Assembly (NCBI RefSeq): GCF_001436735.1
Contig: NZ_AYZE01000014.1
Location: 311,409-375,408, forward strand
DNA from: Liquorilactobacillus cacaonum DSM 21116
GTDB lineage: Bacteria > Bacillota > Bacilli > Lactobacillales > Lactobacillaceae
Reading direction: 5' to 3'
DNA length: 64,000 bases
Both the position numbers and the translations under genes were made by a program. Shown here one piece after another: positions 16,930 through 26,696 of the stretch. The notes beneath the pieces are model-generated. The model was not told where the DNA came from and made no database searches. It saw only the letters and a list, made by a program, of their open reading frames with translations. Numbering within the stretch: position 1 is the first letter of the stretch; every line of letters starts with the position of its first letter.

Positions 16930-17430
16930 ATGAAAAAAAATGAATGGCAAAATGATCCAGAATATATGAGTTATGTAGGTGAACTTTTGCAAACACCTGA
17001 AGTACAGCGTTTGGCTGACTTTAAACAACATTATTTTTCAAATCGTTTGGAGCATTCGATTGCGGTCTCTTTTGATAGTTACCGGATTGCAAAAAAATTG
17101 CATTTGAACGCTCGTTCCACAGCAAGAGCTGGGTTGTTGCATGACTTGTTTTATTACGATTGGAGAACTACTAAATTTGATAATGGTACACATGCTTGGA
17201 TTCATCCACGAATTGCTGTAAGGAATGCAAAAAAAATTACAGACCTAACATTGATGGAACGAGATATTATCATTAAACATATGTGGGGTGCAACAGTTGC
17301 ACCACCACGTTACTTGGAAGGTTATATAGTGACTGTAGTTGATAAATATGAGGCAACTTCTGAAGTTAGTAAGCCACTTTTTAATCGTTATGAGAAGCGT
17401 TTGAAGAAACGTTTGAGATTTGTAAAATAA
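16930..17430 (+). CDS. HD-domain metal-dependent phosphohydrolase
   Basis: A 166-residue HD-domain protein. The metal-binding residues are visible as RLEHSIAV (first His), LLHDLFYYD (the HD pair) and HAWIHPRIA, with a later IIKHMWGA. The family hydrolyses phosphoester or nucleotide substrates; the substrate here is unknown. It follows the SpoU methyltransferase by about 100 bp and has its own AGAGGGG ribosome binding site. This HD protein next to spoU is a recurring pair in lactobacilli (from memory). Confidence 0.8.
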   Translation: MKKNEWQNDPEYMSYVGELLQTPEVQRLADFKQHYFSNRLEHSIAVSFDSYRIAKKLHLNARSTARAGLLHDLFYYDWRTTKFDNGTHAWIHPRIAVRNAKKITDLTLMERDIIIKHMWGATVAPPRYLEGYIVTVVDKYEATSEVSKPLFNRYEKRLKKRLRFVK

Positions 17431-17441
17431 TAAAGTTGGAG

Positions 17442-17477
17442 AAACTTTGTCGTTTTATTTGACGGCGAAGCTTTTTT
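17442..17477 (+). terminator. Putative terminator after the HD-domain gene
   Basis: AAACTTTGTC (17442-17451) pairs with GGCGAAGCTTT downstream (one bulge, GU pairs), followed by a T-run to 17477. Confidence 0.45.
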
Positions 17478-17521
17478 CGTGTAAATATAAATACAATGAT
17501 ATTTTGTTGGAGGTGAATATA

Positions 17522-17860
17522 ATGCAAAAGACTGTTGATACTTATGCACAATGCCCACGCTTTGAAAAAACCTTTGGTATTTTGGGGCGTAAGTGGAATG
17601 GATTGATAATCGATGCTTTATTAACTGAAGGACCACAACGTTTTCGTGATCTTGCAAATAAAGTCGATAAGTGTAGTGACCGTGTTTTGGTTGAACGCCT
17701 CAAAGAATTAGAAGAAGAGGGTTTGCTTGAACGCGCAATTTATGAAGATAGCTGTAGACCTGTCTATAGTTTAACGACGCGAGGAGAAAATCTCCGCTGT
17801 GTTATGGGCGAATTGCATGATTGGGCAAAAAAATCTTATACACTTGAAGATTGTCAATAA
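17522..17860 (+). CDS. HxlR-family winged-helix transcriptional regulator
   Basis: A 112-residue HxlR (DUF24) regulator. The conserved Cys near the N terminus in CPRFEKTFGILGRKW is the usual redox or aldehyde sensor position; the recognition part is LANKVDKCSDRVLVERLKEL and the wing GLLERAIYEDSCRPVYSLT. Two further cysteines occur in the wing region. I take ATG at 17522 preceded by GGAGG, rather than the longer upstream frame. No co-directional target is adjacent; the next transcript begins with the pheST T-box. Confidence 0.88.
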   Translation: MQKTVDTYAQCPRFEKTFGILGRKWNGLIIDALLTEGPQRFRDLANKVDKCSDRVLVERLKELEEEGLLERAIYEDSCRPVYSLTTRGENLRCVMGELHDWAKKSYTLEDCQ

Positions 17861-17879
17861 TACCTTGACGAACTTTATA

Positions 17880-18135
17880 GGAAAGTATAGACTCATAGTA
17901 GATAAAGACAGTGATGGAATATAGTAAGATATTTTTATTTTTAGAGAGAAATACGTGAGCTGGAAGTGTTTCATATAAAATTATCTGAATTTCAATTCTT
18001 TAGTTGCTACCGGAATTTAGTAATAATGAATGGTGTGCCGCTTACATGGGCGTTAACATGAAAGTGCTAAGATTTTTTTAGAACAAGGGTGGTACCGCGA
18101 GACCTCGTCCCTTTTTGGGAGGTGGTCTTTTTTTG
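17880..18135 (+). promoter_or_regulatory. T-box riboswitch leader of pheST (tRNA-Phe sensing)
   Basis: The T-box consensus AGGGTGGTACCGCG lies at 18087-18100, followed by a terminator (GACC.../...GGTC with T-run 18128-18135). Upstream structure with AGAGAG (17943-17948) and GTGAGCTGG fits stem I, and a TTC at 17991-17993 followed by A is the candidate Phe specifier. Uncharged tRNA-Phe should pair with TTC and the T-box to favour read-through into pheS. Confidence 0.85.
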
Positions 18136-18162
18136 TCTTGAAAAAGAAAGGAATGAAGACTA

Positions 18163-19215
18163 GTGGATTTAAAAGATAGGTTGACAGAATTGAAGTTCAA
18201 AGCTTTGGGCGAGATTGAAACTGTTGAAGATTTGAAAAGAATCAATGAGATTAGAGTTAATTTGTTAGGGAAAAAAGGACCAATAACCGAAGTTCTTCGT
18301 GGAATGAAGGATTTGTCTAAAGAAGAACGTCCTGTTGTTGGGAGCTTTGCAAATAAAGTCCGTGATGAATTAACGGAGGCAATTGCGAAGCGAAGCGAGA
18401 AGTTAGAAATAATAAAAATCGCCAAAAAATTGGAGAAGGAAAAAATTGACGTTACTTTACCAGGAGTTTCGGTAAAAGTTGGACAATCACATATCATTAT
18501 GCAGGTTATTGATCAACTTGAAAAGTTCTTTCTTGGGATGGGATATCAAGTTGTGGATGGACCAGAAGTTGAAGAAGATCATTATAATTTTGAAATGATG
18601 AATTTGCCAAAGGATCATCCCGCTCGCGATATGCAAGATACATTTTATATTACGAATCAAATTTTAATGCGTACACAAACTTCACCAGTGCAAGCTCGTA
18701 CGATGGAGAAGCATGATTTTTCAAAAGGACCATTAAAAATGATTTCACCAGGTAAAGTTTACAGACGTGATACTGATGATGCAACTCATTCTCATCAATT
18801 TCATCAAGTTGAAGGACTTGTGATTGATAAACATATAACAATGGCTGATTTAAAGGGAACATTGCAAGCAATTGCAAGAACTGTCTTTGGAGATGAACGT
18901 GAAATAAGATTACGTCCAAGTTATTTTCCATTTACCGAGCCTTCGGTTGAAGTTGATGTTTCTTGTTTCAAATGTGGTGGGAATGGATGCTCTGTTTGCA
19001 AGCAAACTGGTTGGATTGAAGTTTTAGGTGCTGGAATGGTTCATCCCAATGTTTTAACAATGGCTGGAATTGATTCAACAGTGTACGGTGGTTTTGCTTT
19101 TGGGTTAGGACCAGATCGTTTTGCAATGTTGAAATATGGAGTTGACGATATTCGTGAATTTTATTTGAACGATGTCCGCTTCTTATCACAATTTTCACAG
19201 AAAGGACAAAGATAG
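18163..19215 (+). CDS. pheS: Phenylalanyl-tRNA synthetase alpha subunit
   Basis: Catalytic subunit of the (alpha-beta)2 class IIc synthetase. An N-terminal coiled-coil tRNA-binding arm (about residues 1-90) precedes the catalytic domain: [32 protein letters not shown] (motif 2 region) and [14 protein letters not shown] (motif 3). A cysteine-rich insert [16 protein letters not shown] resembles a zinc-binding knuckle seen in several Gram-positive PheS. The start is GTG with AAGGAATG upstream. It abuts pheT with no gap and is governed by the T-box. Confidence 0.95.
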   Translation: MDLKDRLTELKFKALGEIETVEDLKRINEIRVNLLGKKGPITEVLRGMKDLSKEERPVVGSFANKVRDELTEAIAKRSEKLEIIKIAKKLEKEKIDVTLPGVSVKVGQSHIIMQVIDQLEKFFLGMGYQVVDGPEVEEDHYNFEMMNLPKDHPARDMQDTFYITNQILMRTQTSPVQARTMEKHDFSKGPLKMISPGKVYRRDTDDATHSHQFHQVEGLVIDKHITMADLKGTLQAIARTVFGDEREIRLRPSYFPFTEPSVEVDVSCFKCGGNGCSVCKQTGWIEVLGAGMVHPNVLTMAGIDSTVYGGFAFGLGPDRFAMLKYGVDDIREFYLNDVRFLSQFSQKGQR

Positions 19216-21624
19216 ATGAAAATTTCAACAAAATGGCTTAAAGACTACATTGATTTAGATATAGATGCGCAAGAGCTAGCAGAAAAAATTGAGAGAACAG
19301 CAGTTGAGGTTGACAGTGTTTCAAGGCCAGATAAAGGATTGAAAAAGATAGTTGTCGGGAAAACTATTGAGGTAAAAAAGCACCCTGGGTCAGACCATCT
19401 TAATATTTGTAAAGTAGATATAGGAGAAGAAGAACTAGCACAAATTGTTTGTGGGGCACCCAATATTATAGCAAATAAAAAAGTAATTGTTGCTTTGCCA
19501 GGTTCAAGAATTGCTGGAAATGTAAAAATTAAGCGTAGCAAAATGCGTGGTGAAATTTCTGAGGGAATGATTTGTTCTCTGCAAGAAATTGGTTTTTCGG
19601 AAAGTGTTGTGCCAAAAGATTATGCAGACGGTATTTACTTTTTACCAGAAAATGCCGAGCCTGGAGATGCAGTGTATTCTTATTTAGGCATGGATGAGGA
19701 TATTATTGACCTTGATGTTACACCTAACAGAGCAGATATGCTGAGTATGAGAGGTACAGCCTATGAATTAGCAGCTATTTACGATAAAAAAGTAACTGTG
19801 AAGAAACCTGAAATCCAAGAAGATGAAAGTGACTCGATTGAAAAATATCTTCAAATTGCAGCGGATGAAAAGTTATCTTCAACATATTTAATTCGAGTAA
19901 TAAAGGATGTACATGTTAAAGAAAGCCCAATGTGGCTTCAAAAACGTTTATGGAATGCAGGTATTCGGCCAACGAACAATGTCGTCGATGTTACCAACTA
20001 TATTTTACTTGAATATGGACAACCACTACATTCATTTGATTACGATAAAATTGCAGGAAAAAAAATTGAGGTTCGTCTTGCTAAAACCGGCGAAAGCTTA
20101 ACAACACTAGATGATGAAAAAAGAGAACTTTTAGCAAGTGATATTGTGATTGCTGATGCTAATGGACCAATTGCTTTAGCAGGGACAATGGGTGGACTAG
20201 AAAGTGGAATTTCTGAGACAACTGAGATTGTAGCATTAGAAGCAGCTGTGTTTAATTCTTCGTCAATTAGAAAAACTGCAAGGAAACATAATTTGCATAG
20301 TGAAGCTTCTATGAGATTTGAACGTGGAATAAATCGTGAGACAGTTCTTGAGGCACTCAATAAGGCAGTACAATTAATCGCTGAGTTAGGTAATGGTAAA
20401 ATAGTTTCTGGTATAGCAAAAGGTGCAAAAGAAAATGTGCAAGCAACTAGTATAAAGATAACTACAAAGAAAATTAATGATGTTTTAGGTACTAAATTAA
20501 GTGATGTTACAATCATAGATATTTTTGAAAGACTTGGTTTTGAAGTAGAAGGCAAAGAAGATACTCTTCAAGTTCTTGTTCCCGCAAGAAGGTGGGATAT
20601 TAGTATTCCTGCTGATTTAATTGAAGAAGTGGCAAGGATTTATGGGTATGATAATTTACCAGCTACTTTGCCAAGTGGGGATGCTACTCCAGGAAGATAT
20701 ACCTATAAACAGCGAGTAATTCGTGATACGAGATCAATTTTGGAGTCTACAGGATTAATGCAAGCAATTTCATATGGACTTACATCGAGTAAGAAAGCGC
20801 AACGTTTTATGCTAGATGCAGCTCAAGAAACACATTTAGATTTTCCAATGAGTTCAGATAGAACAACACTTAGAATGAACCTTGTTAGTGGCTTGTTGGA
20901 TGATGTTGCTTACAATAATGCTAGAAAAGTATCAAATGTAATGTTGTATGAGCAAGGACGGGTTTTTTATCGTGCTGAAGAAGATGAAAGACCACAAGAG
21001 ATTGAACATGTTGCAGCTGCAATGACAGGTCTTTATGAATCTCAGTCATGGCATGATGAAAAAAAAGTAGTTGATTTTTACGTGATTAAGGGAATTGTGG
21101 ATCATTTATTAGCTAAGCTAGGTGCTACAAATGTAATTTATAAAGCTACACAAAGGTATGAAGAAATGCACCCAGGAAGAACGGCAGACATTTTCTTGGA
21201 TGATTTGCTTCTTGGATTTATTGGTGAAATTCATCCTAATATTGCAAAAGAATATGGAATTGCAAGGACTTACGTTTTTGAACTTGATTTGCAAAAGATT
21301 ATTGATTTTAACAACAAATTAACGGTATATCAACCAGTATCTAAATATCCAGTTATTACACGAGATGTCGCCATTGCAATTAATAAAGATATTGAAAATG
21401 CAAAAATAGTTGACTTTATTCAATCACGAAGTAGTAAGATATTAAAGACAATTGAGCTTTTTGATGTTTATGAAGGTGGAAAGATTGGAATTAATAAAAA
21501 ATCAATGGCCTACAAATTAACATATAGTGATGTTTCTAAAACATTAGCTGATGATGAGGTCAATGTTGATTTTGAAAAAGTTATGCAAGAATTGAAGCAA
21601 GAATTTAAAGCAGAAATTCGATAG
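19216..21624 (+). CDS. pheT: Phenylalanyl-tRNA synthetase beta subunit
   Basis: 802-residue partner of PheS. Domains in order: EMAP/OB tRNA-binding domain (about residues 40-150, with HPGSDHLNICKVD), the B3/B4 editing domain (about 210-390, with HNLHSEASMRFERG), the B5 domain (about 400-475), the catalytic-like core and the C-terminal FDX-ACB anticodon-binding domain (about 705-800, starting at VYQPVSKYPVITRDVA). Length is full. The ATG directly follows the pheS stop, so the subunits are translationally coupled. Confidence 0.95.
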   Translation: MKISTKWLKDYIDLDIDAQELAEKIERTAVEVDSVSRPDKGLKKIVVGKTIEVKKHPGSDHLNICKVDIGEEELAQIVCGAPNIIANKKVIVALPGSRIAGNVKIKRSKMRGEISEGMICSLQEIGFSESVVPKDYADGIYFLPENAEPGDAVYSYLGMDEDIIDLDVTPNRADMLSMRGTAYELAAIYDKKVTVKKPEIQEDESDSIEKYLQIAADEKLSSTYLIRVIKDVHVKESPMWLQKRLWNAGIRPTNNVVDVTNYILLEYGQPLHSFDYDKIAGKKIEVRLAKTGESLTTLDDEKRELLASDIVIADANGPIALAGTMGGLESGISETTEIVALEAAVFNSSSIRKTARKHNLHSEASMRFERGINRETVLEALNKAVQLIAELGNGKIVSGIAKGAKENVQATSIKITTKKINDVLGTKLSDVTIIDIFERLGFEVEGKEDTLQVLVPARRWDISIPADLIEEVARIYGYDNLPATLPSGDATPGRYTYKQRVIRDTRSILESTGLMQAISYGLTSSKKAQRFMLDAAQETHLDFPMSSDRTTLRMNLVSGLLDDVAYNNARKVSNVMLYEQGRVFYRAEEDERPQEIEHVAAAMTGLYESQSWHDEKKVVDFYVIKGIVDHLLAKLGATNVIYKATQRYEEMHPGRTADIFLDDLLLGFIGEIHPNIAKEYGIARTYVFELDLQKIIDFNNKLTVYQPVSKYPVITRDVAIAINKDIENAKIVDFIQSRSSKILKTIELFDVYEGGKIGINKKSMAYKLTYSDVSKTLADDEVNVDFEKVMQELKQEFKAEIR

Positions 21625-21635
21625 TTAATTTATGG

Positions 21636-21670
21636 AAAGCTATAGATATTAGAAAATCTGTGGCTTTTTT
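21636..21670 (+). terminator. Terminator after pheT
   Basis: A 12-bp stem (21636-21647 with 21656-21667, two GU pairs) followed by a T-run. Confidence 0.85.
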
Positions 21671-21776
21671 CATTTAAACTAATTTGTTTTATGTTAAGTA
21701 ACGCGGAATCTTAATGCAAATTAAGCAAATTTTATGTATAATATATTGGATAGTGTATTTCGAATGGAGGGATACT

Positions 21777-22895
21777 TTGAATAATAAGAATGAGGACAAT
21801 TTAGATTTGCAGAAAAATAAGACTTTTGCAAATCGAATTGTACGCGGAGTGTTGCTTTTAATTGTAGTTTTACTAGTATTTTTAGGAATCATTGGGTATC
21901 GCTACTTTGAAAGTGCTAAGCAACCTTTAAATCCAAATAGTAGTAAAGTAATTGATGTGAAAATACCAATTGGAAGCACTTCAAAACAGATAGGTAGTAT
22001 ATTAGAAAATGAAAAAATAATAAAAAGTGGTTTTGTTTTTGATTATTATGTAAAAGCAAAGAAATTTAGTCAGTTCAAAGCTGGATATTACGGATTTAAG
22101 CAATCTATGACATTAAAGCAAATTGCACTTAAACTTGAAAAAGGTGGAGCAAGTGAGCCGCTTGACTCTGGTAAAGTACTTGTTAAAGAGGGTGTCACAG
22201 CAGACCAAATTGGGGATGTTATCCAGCAAAAGACACATTTTAAAAAAGCAACTTTCTTAGCATTATTGAATAATCAAGATTTTTTAAATCAACTAGAAAA
22301 AAAATATCCTGATTTGCTAAGCTCCGCTGTTAATGCTCAAAATGTGAGATACAAATTAGAAGGTTATCTCTATCCTGCCACCTACACGGTAGGAAAGAAA
22401 AGCACTTTAAAAGAATTGATAACTTCAATGGTAATGAAGACAGATGCGATGATGAAACCTTATTATTCTCAAATCAGTGAGAAAAATTGGACGGTTCAAA
22501 AAGTCTTGACCCTTGCTTCATTAGTTGAAAGAGAAGGAGTAACTGATTCTGATCGTAAAAAGATTGCTGGCGTTTTTGAGAATCGCTTAGACCAGAATAT
22601 GAAAATCCAATCTGATATTTCGGTGTTGTATGCACTTGGCAAACACAAAAAAAATGTTACTTATAAAGATTTAGAAATTGATTCACCATATAATCTCTAT
22701 AAAAATTCTGGGGTGGGACCAGGGCCATTTAATAGTCCAAGTATTGATTCCGTCAATGCAGTACTTAATCCAACAAGTAGAGACAAAAAGTATTTGTATT
22801 TTATTGCAGATATTAAAACCGGCAAAGTATACTATTCGCAAACTTATGCTGAACATCAAAAAATGACAGCTAAATTAGCAAAAGATAATGATTAA
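21777..22895 (+). CDS. mltG: Endolytic murein transglycosylase MltG (YceG-like)
   Basis: Membrane-anchored lytic transglycosylase that cleaves nascent peptidoglycan and limits glycan length. One N-terminal transmembrane segment (about residues 22-45) is followed by a LysM-like part and the YceG domain; the catalytic Glu lies in LASLVEREGV and the downstream GVFENRLDQNMKIQSDISV and NSPYNLYK-type segments are typical. I choose TTG at 21777, giving 372 residues, because GGAGG (21766-21770) lies six bases upstream. A TATAAT at 21737-21742 likely serves as -10. It is followed by udk and greA, a conserved Firmicute order. Confidence 0.9.
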   Translation: MNNKNEDNLDLQKNKTFANRIVRGVLLLIVVLLVFLGIIGYRYFESAKQPLNPNSSKVIDVKIPIGSTSKQIGSILENEKIIKSGFVFDYYVKAKKFSQFKAGYYGFKQSMTLKQIALKLEKGGASEPLDSGKVLVKEGVTADQIGDVIQQKTHFKKATFLALLNNQDFLNQLEKKYPDLLSSAVNAQNVRYKLEGYLYPATYTVGKKSTLKELITSMVMKTDAMMKPYYSQISEKNWTVQKVLTLASLVEREGVTDSDRKKIAGVFENRLDQNMKIQSDISVLYALGKHKKNVTYKDLEIDSPYNLYKNSGVGPGPFNSPSIDSVNAVLNPTSRDKKYLYFIADIKTGKVYYSQTYAEHQKMTAKLAKDND

Positions 22896-22917
22896 TTTTA
22901 TAAAGGGGAAGTAAGTA

Positions 22918-23574
22918 ATGACAGCAAATTCGGGCAAGAAACGCCCTGTAATCATTGGTGTTACAGGGGGCTCGGGGAGTGGCAAAACTTCTGTGAGTAT
23001 GGCAATATTTAATCAACTGAAGCAGCATTCGCTTTTAATGGTACAAGAGGACTCTTACTATAAAAACCAAAGTGACATGCTCTTTGAAGAAAGAGTTAAG
23101 GTTAATTATGATCATCCGGATGCTTTTGACACTGATTTGCTAATTGAACATTTGCAAAGTCTCTTAGAGTGGAAACAAGTAGCAGTACCAGTATATGATT
23201 ATAGTGCACATACAAGAAGCAACAAAGTTTTAGTTCAAGATCCACAAGAAGTGATAATTGTCGAAGGTATTCTGGTCTTAAATGATCAGCGTCTCCGGGA
23301 TTTGATGGACATTAAAGTTTTTGTTGATACTGATGATGATATTAGAATTATCAGAAGAATTAAAAGAGATACTGAAGAAAGAGGTCGTTCTTTGGAGTCG
23401 ATTATTTCACAGTATTTGAAGACGGTTAAGCCAATGTATCACCAGTTTATTGAACCCACTAAGAGATATGCTGATATTATCGTGCCAGAAGGTGGAGCAA
23501 ATCAAGTAGCAATTGACTTGCTAACGACGAAGATTAGGGATGTTCTTCGTCATAATAGGCATACTAAAAATTAA
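22918..23574 (+). CDS. udk: Uridine kinase
   Basis: Phosphorylates uridine and cytidine in pyrimidine salvage. P-loop [12 protein letters not shown] lies at about residues 14-25; [10 protein letters not shown], the [13 protein letters not shown] substrate lid and [12 protein letters not shown] match the Udk/PRK family. The 218-residue length is slightly longer than usual (about 205-212) owing to the N terminus. The gene begins 22 bp after mltG and is followed 25 bp later by greA. Confidence 0.92.
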   Translation: MTANSGKKRPVIIGVTGGSGSGKTSVSMAIFNQLKQHSLLMVQEDSYYKNQSDMLFEERVKVNYDHPDAFDTDLLIEHLQSLLEWKQVAVPVYDYSAHTRSNKVLVQDPQEVIIVEGILVLNDQRLRDLMDIKVFVDTDDDIRIIRRIKRDTEERGRSLESIISQYLKTVKPMYHQFIEPTKRYADIIVPEGGANQVAIDLLTTKIRDVLRHNRHTKN

Positions 23575-23599
23575 TTTATTTTGAGAGGAGTCATATTAA

Positions 23600-24076
23600 A
23601 TGGCAGAAGAAAAAAAATATCCAATGACAGCTGAAGGAAAACAAAAATTGGAAGAAGAGTTAAATACGTTAAAGACTTCGAAACGTTCAGAAATTATTGA
23701 ACGAATCAAAATAGCACGTAGTTTTGGTGATTTATCTGAAAATTCAGAGTATGAATCAGCAAAAGATGAACAGTCATTTGTTGAAGGTCGAATTAAAACA
23801 ATCGAGCAAATGTTGAATCATGCAGAGATTATTGATAATAAAAATATTGATGTCGATGAAATTGCAGTTGGAAAAACGGTGACATTCAAGGAATTACCAG
23901 ATGAAGAACCTGAGACGTATTCAATTGTTGGAGCAGCTGAAGCGGATCCATTTTCAGGTAAAATATCTAATGAATCTCCAATTGCTAAGGGATTGATTGG
24001 TCATCGTTTGGGGGAAGTTGTTAATATTGAGACTCCAGGCGGGTCAATGAAAGTAAAAATTACTGAAGTTAAATAA
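23600..24076 (+). CDS. greA: Transcription elongation factor GreA
   Basis: Rescues backtracked RNA polymerase by stimulating transcript cleavage. The N-terminal coiled coil (about residues 10-75) holds the family signature [18 protein letters not shown], with acidic tip residues; the C-terminal FKBP-like domain ends with [16 protein letters not shown]. 158 residues is the usual length. Ribosome binding site GAGAGGAG lies upstream. Last gene of the mltG-udk-greA group. Confidence 0.95.
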   Translation: MAEEKKYPMTAEGKQKLEEELNTLKTSKRSEIIERIKIARSFGDLSENSEYESAKDEQSFVEGRIKTIEQMLNHAEIIDNKNIDVDEIAVGKTVTFKELPDEEPETYSIVGAAEADPFSGKISNESPIAKGLIGHRLGEVVNIETPGGSMKVKITEVK

Positions 24077-24085
24077 TGAAAAAGT

Positions 24086-24156
24086 GACTCTTTGGAATTA
24101 TTGTTGAAGAGTCTAAATATTAGCGTTCTAATTACTTTGTGATTAGGACTCTTTTT
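24086..24156 (+). terminator. Terminator region after greA with alternative hairpins
   Basis: GACTCTT (24086-24092) can pair with AAGAGTC (24107-24113). The latter can instead pair with GACTCT (24147-24152) as the base of a hairpin with stem CTAATTAC/GTGATTAG (24128-24135 and 24139-24146) and a T-run. The second form is the terminator; the first would compete with it. Confidence 0.7.
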
Positions 24157-24335
24157 TATTTTAATTCGAAAAATATATACTAAATTAATTATAAAGTTGG
24201 AAAAGAAACGATAATTAAAATTTAGATATTTAATTACTTTTAAGATTAAGAAATTAATCCAGTTAGGTAAATGTGTCTTGTATAGAAAAATCAAGATTCT
24301 GGGATATAATATAAAAATAGAAAGGAGATTTATAT

Positions 24336-24713
24336 ATGGAAAAAGTAAAATTTTTTTGCGGATGTATTATGGTTTCTTTTATCGGAATAGCTTTGCTTGA
24401 AAGAAAAAGAAAATTACAAATTCAAAAAAAAGATTATGAGATAGGTTCTGAAAATACAATAGATATAGAAAATGATGCTACAGATTCTGAAATGAAAAAA
24501 ATTTGTAATGAACAAGAAGCATTATCGTTAGTAAAAATTAAAATAGGTGACAATAATGGTGATTGGATTTGGAAGTGTTTATGGAGTGATGATGATAAAT
24601 TTTTTGTGAAGGCAGTTTCAAAAATAGCGCTAGAAAAAGGAGCAATGACAGGCACTGCATATTCGCTGTATGTTAATCGCAATGGTAATATTGAAGAAAT
24701 TCCATTGAATTAA
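24336..24713 (+). CDS. Small membrane-anchored protein of unknown function
   Basis: A 125-residue protein I do not recognise. A hydrophobic segment (about residues 6-22) at the N terminus looks like a signal anchor, followed by a charged linker and a compact domain (about 58-125) with two tryptophans (DWIWKCLW) and a predicted sheet-rich end. GAAAGGAG lies upstream of the ATG and a TATAAT-like element precedes it, so it is likely expressed alone. Confidence 0.6.
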   Translation: MEKVKFFCGCIMVSFIGIALLERKRKLQIQKKDYEIGSENTIDIENDATDSEMKKICNEQEALSLVKIKIGDNNGDWIWKCLWSDDDKFFVKAVSKIALEKGAMTGTAYSLYVNRNGNIEEIPLN

Positions 24714-24796
24714 ATATATAATATTATACTTTCTAGTTGTTTGATGTAGTGGTAAAATTATTCCATTGATTCATATTTAAAGGAGTGGTTTGCCAT

Positions 24797-25546
24797 ATGA
24801 TTAAAAATACAACAATTGATAAACAATTAGGTCATAAAACAATTAGAGCATTTAAAGAAAAAGTCTTGACAAAAGAGCAAATTAACACTTTGGTAGAAGT
24901 TGCTCAACATACTTCTTCTAGCATGTTTATGCAACAATTTTCTATAATTCATATTACGGATGCAGAAAAAAAGGATAAGATTAGGGCAATTTCTGGGCAA
25001 AAGTATGTTGGAGCTAATGGGGACTTATTTATTTTTGTTGTTGATTTACATCGAAATCAAAGAATTCGTCAACAATTGGGTAAAGACGATGGAAGATTGC
25101 ATCAAACTGATATTTTTTTGCAGGGAGTGGAGGATACTGTTTTAGCAGTCCAAAATACAGTTAATGCTGCCGAAAGTATGGGACTAGGAGCAGTTATCTT
25201 AGGAAGTATCAATGACAATCCTGGAGAGCTTTTAAAGGTACTAGAATTACCAACTATGACTTATCCGATTCTAGGTATTCAAATTGGCATTGCTGATCAA
25301 ACGCCACAGTTGAAGCCACGACTACCCTTAGATGTGGTTTTTTTTGAAAATGATTACCATGAAATTAGTTTAGTGGATTTAAAAGATTATGATGAAATTG
25401 TGCAAACATATTATGATTTACGTAATTCAAATCGACGGATTGATTCATTTACAAATCAAGTAGGTTCCAAAAAGCTTGGAACAAAAGAAACCCACCGAAA
25501 TGAATTATTAGATGTTTTACATAGCCAAGGACTTTGTTTAAAATAA
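24797..25546 (+). CDS. NADPH-dependent FMN oxidoreductase, nitroreductase family
   Basis: A flavin-dependent NfrA/NfsA-like oxidoreductase of about 249 residues. The TSSSMFMQQFSIIHI segment is the FMN-phosphate binding region of this subgroup, and AAESMGLGAVILGSI and LELPTMTYPILGIQIG complete the fold. Such enzymes reduce quinones, nitro compounds or disulfides. The ATG at 24797 is preceded by AAAGGAG; a GTG at 24785 overlaps that site and is unlikely. Stands alone before tRNA-Ser. Confidence 0.85.
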   Translation: MIKNTTIDKQLGHKTIRAFKEKVLTKEQINTLVEVAQHTSSSMFMQQFSIIHITDAEKKDKIRAISGQKYVGANGDLFIFVVDLHRNQRIRQQLGKDDGRLHQTDIFLQGVEDTVLAVQNTVNAAESMGLGAVILGSINDNPGELLKVLELPTMTYPILGIQIGIADQTPQLKPRLPLDVVFFENDYHEISLVDLKDYDEIVQTYYDLRNSNRRIDSFTNQVGSKKLGTKETHRNELLDVLHSQGLCLK

Positions 25547-25559
25547 ACGCGAATTCCAA

Positions 25560-25588
25560 TTGCATTTCACTCTGATAATTGATATAAT
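25560..25588 (+). promoter_or_regulatory. Promoter of tRNA-Ser
   Basis: TTGCAT (25560-25565) and TATAAT (25583-25588) are 17 bp apart, 14 bp upstream of the mature tRNA 5' end. Confidence 0.7.
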
Positions 25589-25601
25589 ATTTATCGTTGT
25601 T

Positions 25602-25688
25602 GGAGAGTTGGCAGAGTGGTAATGCACCGGACTCGAAATCCGGCGAACCGGCTTATACCGGCGCGCAGGTTCAAATCCTGTACTCTCC
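25602..25688 (+). tRNA. tRNA-Ser (anticodon CGA)
   Basis: An 87-nt class II tRNA. The acceptor GGAGAGT (25602-25608) pairs with ACTCTCC (25682-25688). The anticodon stem CCGGA/TCCGG encloses the loop CTCGAAA, giving anticodon CGA for the serine codon UCG. A long variable arm (ACCGG.../...CCGG-type hairpin) and a GTTCAAAT T-loop agree with serine. CCA is not encoded. Confidence 0.95.
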
Positions 25689-25728
25689 TTTAGGATATTA
25701 AATTATCCTAACCCCAATCTCTACCCTC

Positions 25729-25766
25729 GGCGGAAATGTTGATTCATCAGCATTTCTGCCTTTTTT
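25729..25766 (+). terminator. Terminator after tRNA-Ser
   Basis: A 15-bp stem with GU pairs (25729-25743 with 25746-25760), a two-base loop and a T-run to 25766. Confidence 0.8.
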
Positions 25767-25831
25767 AATAGAAATATATTTTTAATTTTTAGTTGTCAGG
25801 TTCAATGGTTTTACTTAATAGGAAGGGAAAC

Positions 25832-26626
25832 TTGTCTGAAATGAAAAATGAATATATTAAAACAGATTTAGGTAATTATAAAATTACTGTACATCCAGGA
25901 ACAAATTTAGTAGTTTTTTTGAATGGAGCAGGTAGTTTTGATACAGCTGATGCATTTGCACCAGTAATTGAGAAATTATCCCCAAACGTTGGATTATTGG
26001 CAATTGACTATCTTAATACGGGTTTAAGTTCAATACAAAAGAAGGAATATAGCTTAACAGAAGACATTCAAAATATGGTAGAGATGATTACAGAACGTAA
26101 TCCTAAAAAGGTAATTATAGTTGCACACAGTTTAGGTGGAATTTTTGCAAGATTGATTGCTGCCAAGTTAACTAATGTAACAGGTTTTGTAGGTATTGAA
26201 CCAACGACACTTGAAATTCTGGCGGGAATACCAGATATTCCAGAATATCAAGAAAAAAAAGAGCAGTTTAATGCAATGACACAAGAACAAGCTATTGAGA
26301 ATATGAAAAAGCAGTCAGAAAAAAGTTTCACAAAAAAACAACATGCAGACTTATGGCAACATTTTTACGAAGATAGTAAGCGGGATAGTGATAAGCAATA
26401 TCAGCAACAAAGCGAAGTTTTCATGACAGACCTTCCAAAAATGAATGATAGCAAGTTTTCTACAAATATGGAAGTAAGGATATTTACAGAAAAATATCGT
26501 GAAAATGAATATAAAAGATCAGAATATTATACAAAGCAAACGGAGATTATCAGTGTGGGAGATAATCATTACTTACATTGGGATTATCCAACAGAGATTG
26601 CGCAAAAAATTCAAAATCTGGTTTAA
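25832..26626 (+). CDS. Alpha/beta hydrolase
   Basis: A serine hydrolase of the alpha/beta fold. The nucleophile elbow AHSLGG lies roughly at residue 95, an oxyanion NGAGSF segment occurs early, and a late His in GDNHYLHWDYP completes a plausible triad. Substrate unknown; no secretion signal is seen. I chose TTG at 25832 (264 residues) because AGGAAG (25820-25825) lies six bases upstream; the reading frame is open to a TTG at 25793 with no clear ribosome binding site, so the start is uncertain. Confidence 0.78.
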   Translation: MSEMKNEYIKTDLGNYKITVHPGTNLVVFLNGAGSFDTADAFAPVIEKLSPNVGLLAIDYLNTGLSSIQKKEYSLTEDIQNMVEMITERNPKKVIIVAHSLGGIFARLIAAKLTNVTGFVGIEPTTLEILAGIPDIPEYQEKKEQFNAMTQEQAIENMKKQSEKSFTKKQHADLWQHFYEDSKRDSDKQYQQQSEVFMTDLPKMNDSKFSTNMEVRIFTEKYRENEYKRSEYYTKQTEIISVGDNHYLHWDYPTEIAQKIQNLV

Positions 26627-26696
26627 TTTATTTGAGATTTTGAATAGAATTTCAAGTAGTATAATTGAATTAGGTTGATAAAGGAGTAAATAAGAT

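Noticed and set aside
20040-20555. 171-codon antisense frame within pheT
   Set aside because: It overlaps the conserved editing domain of PheT; its hydrophobic, Ser-rich translation is typical of an antisense shadow.
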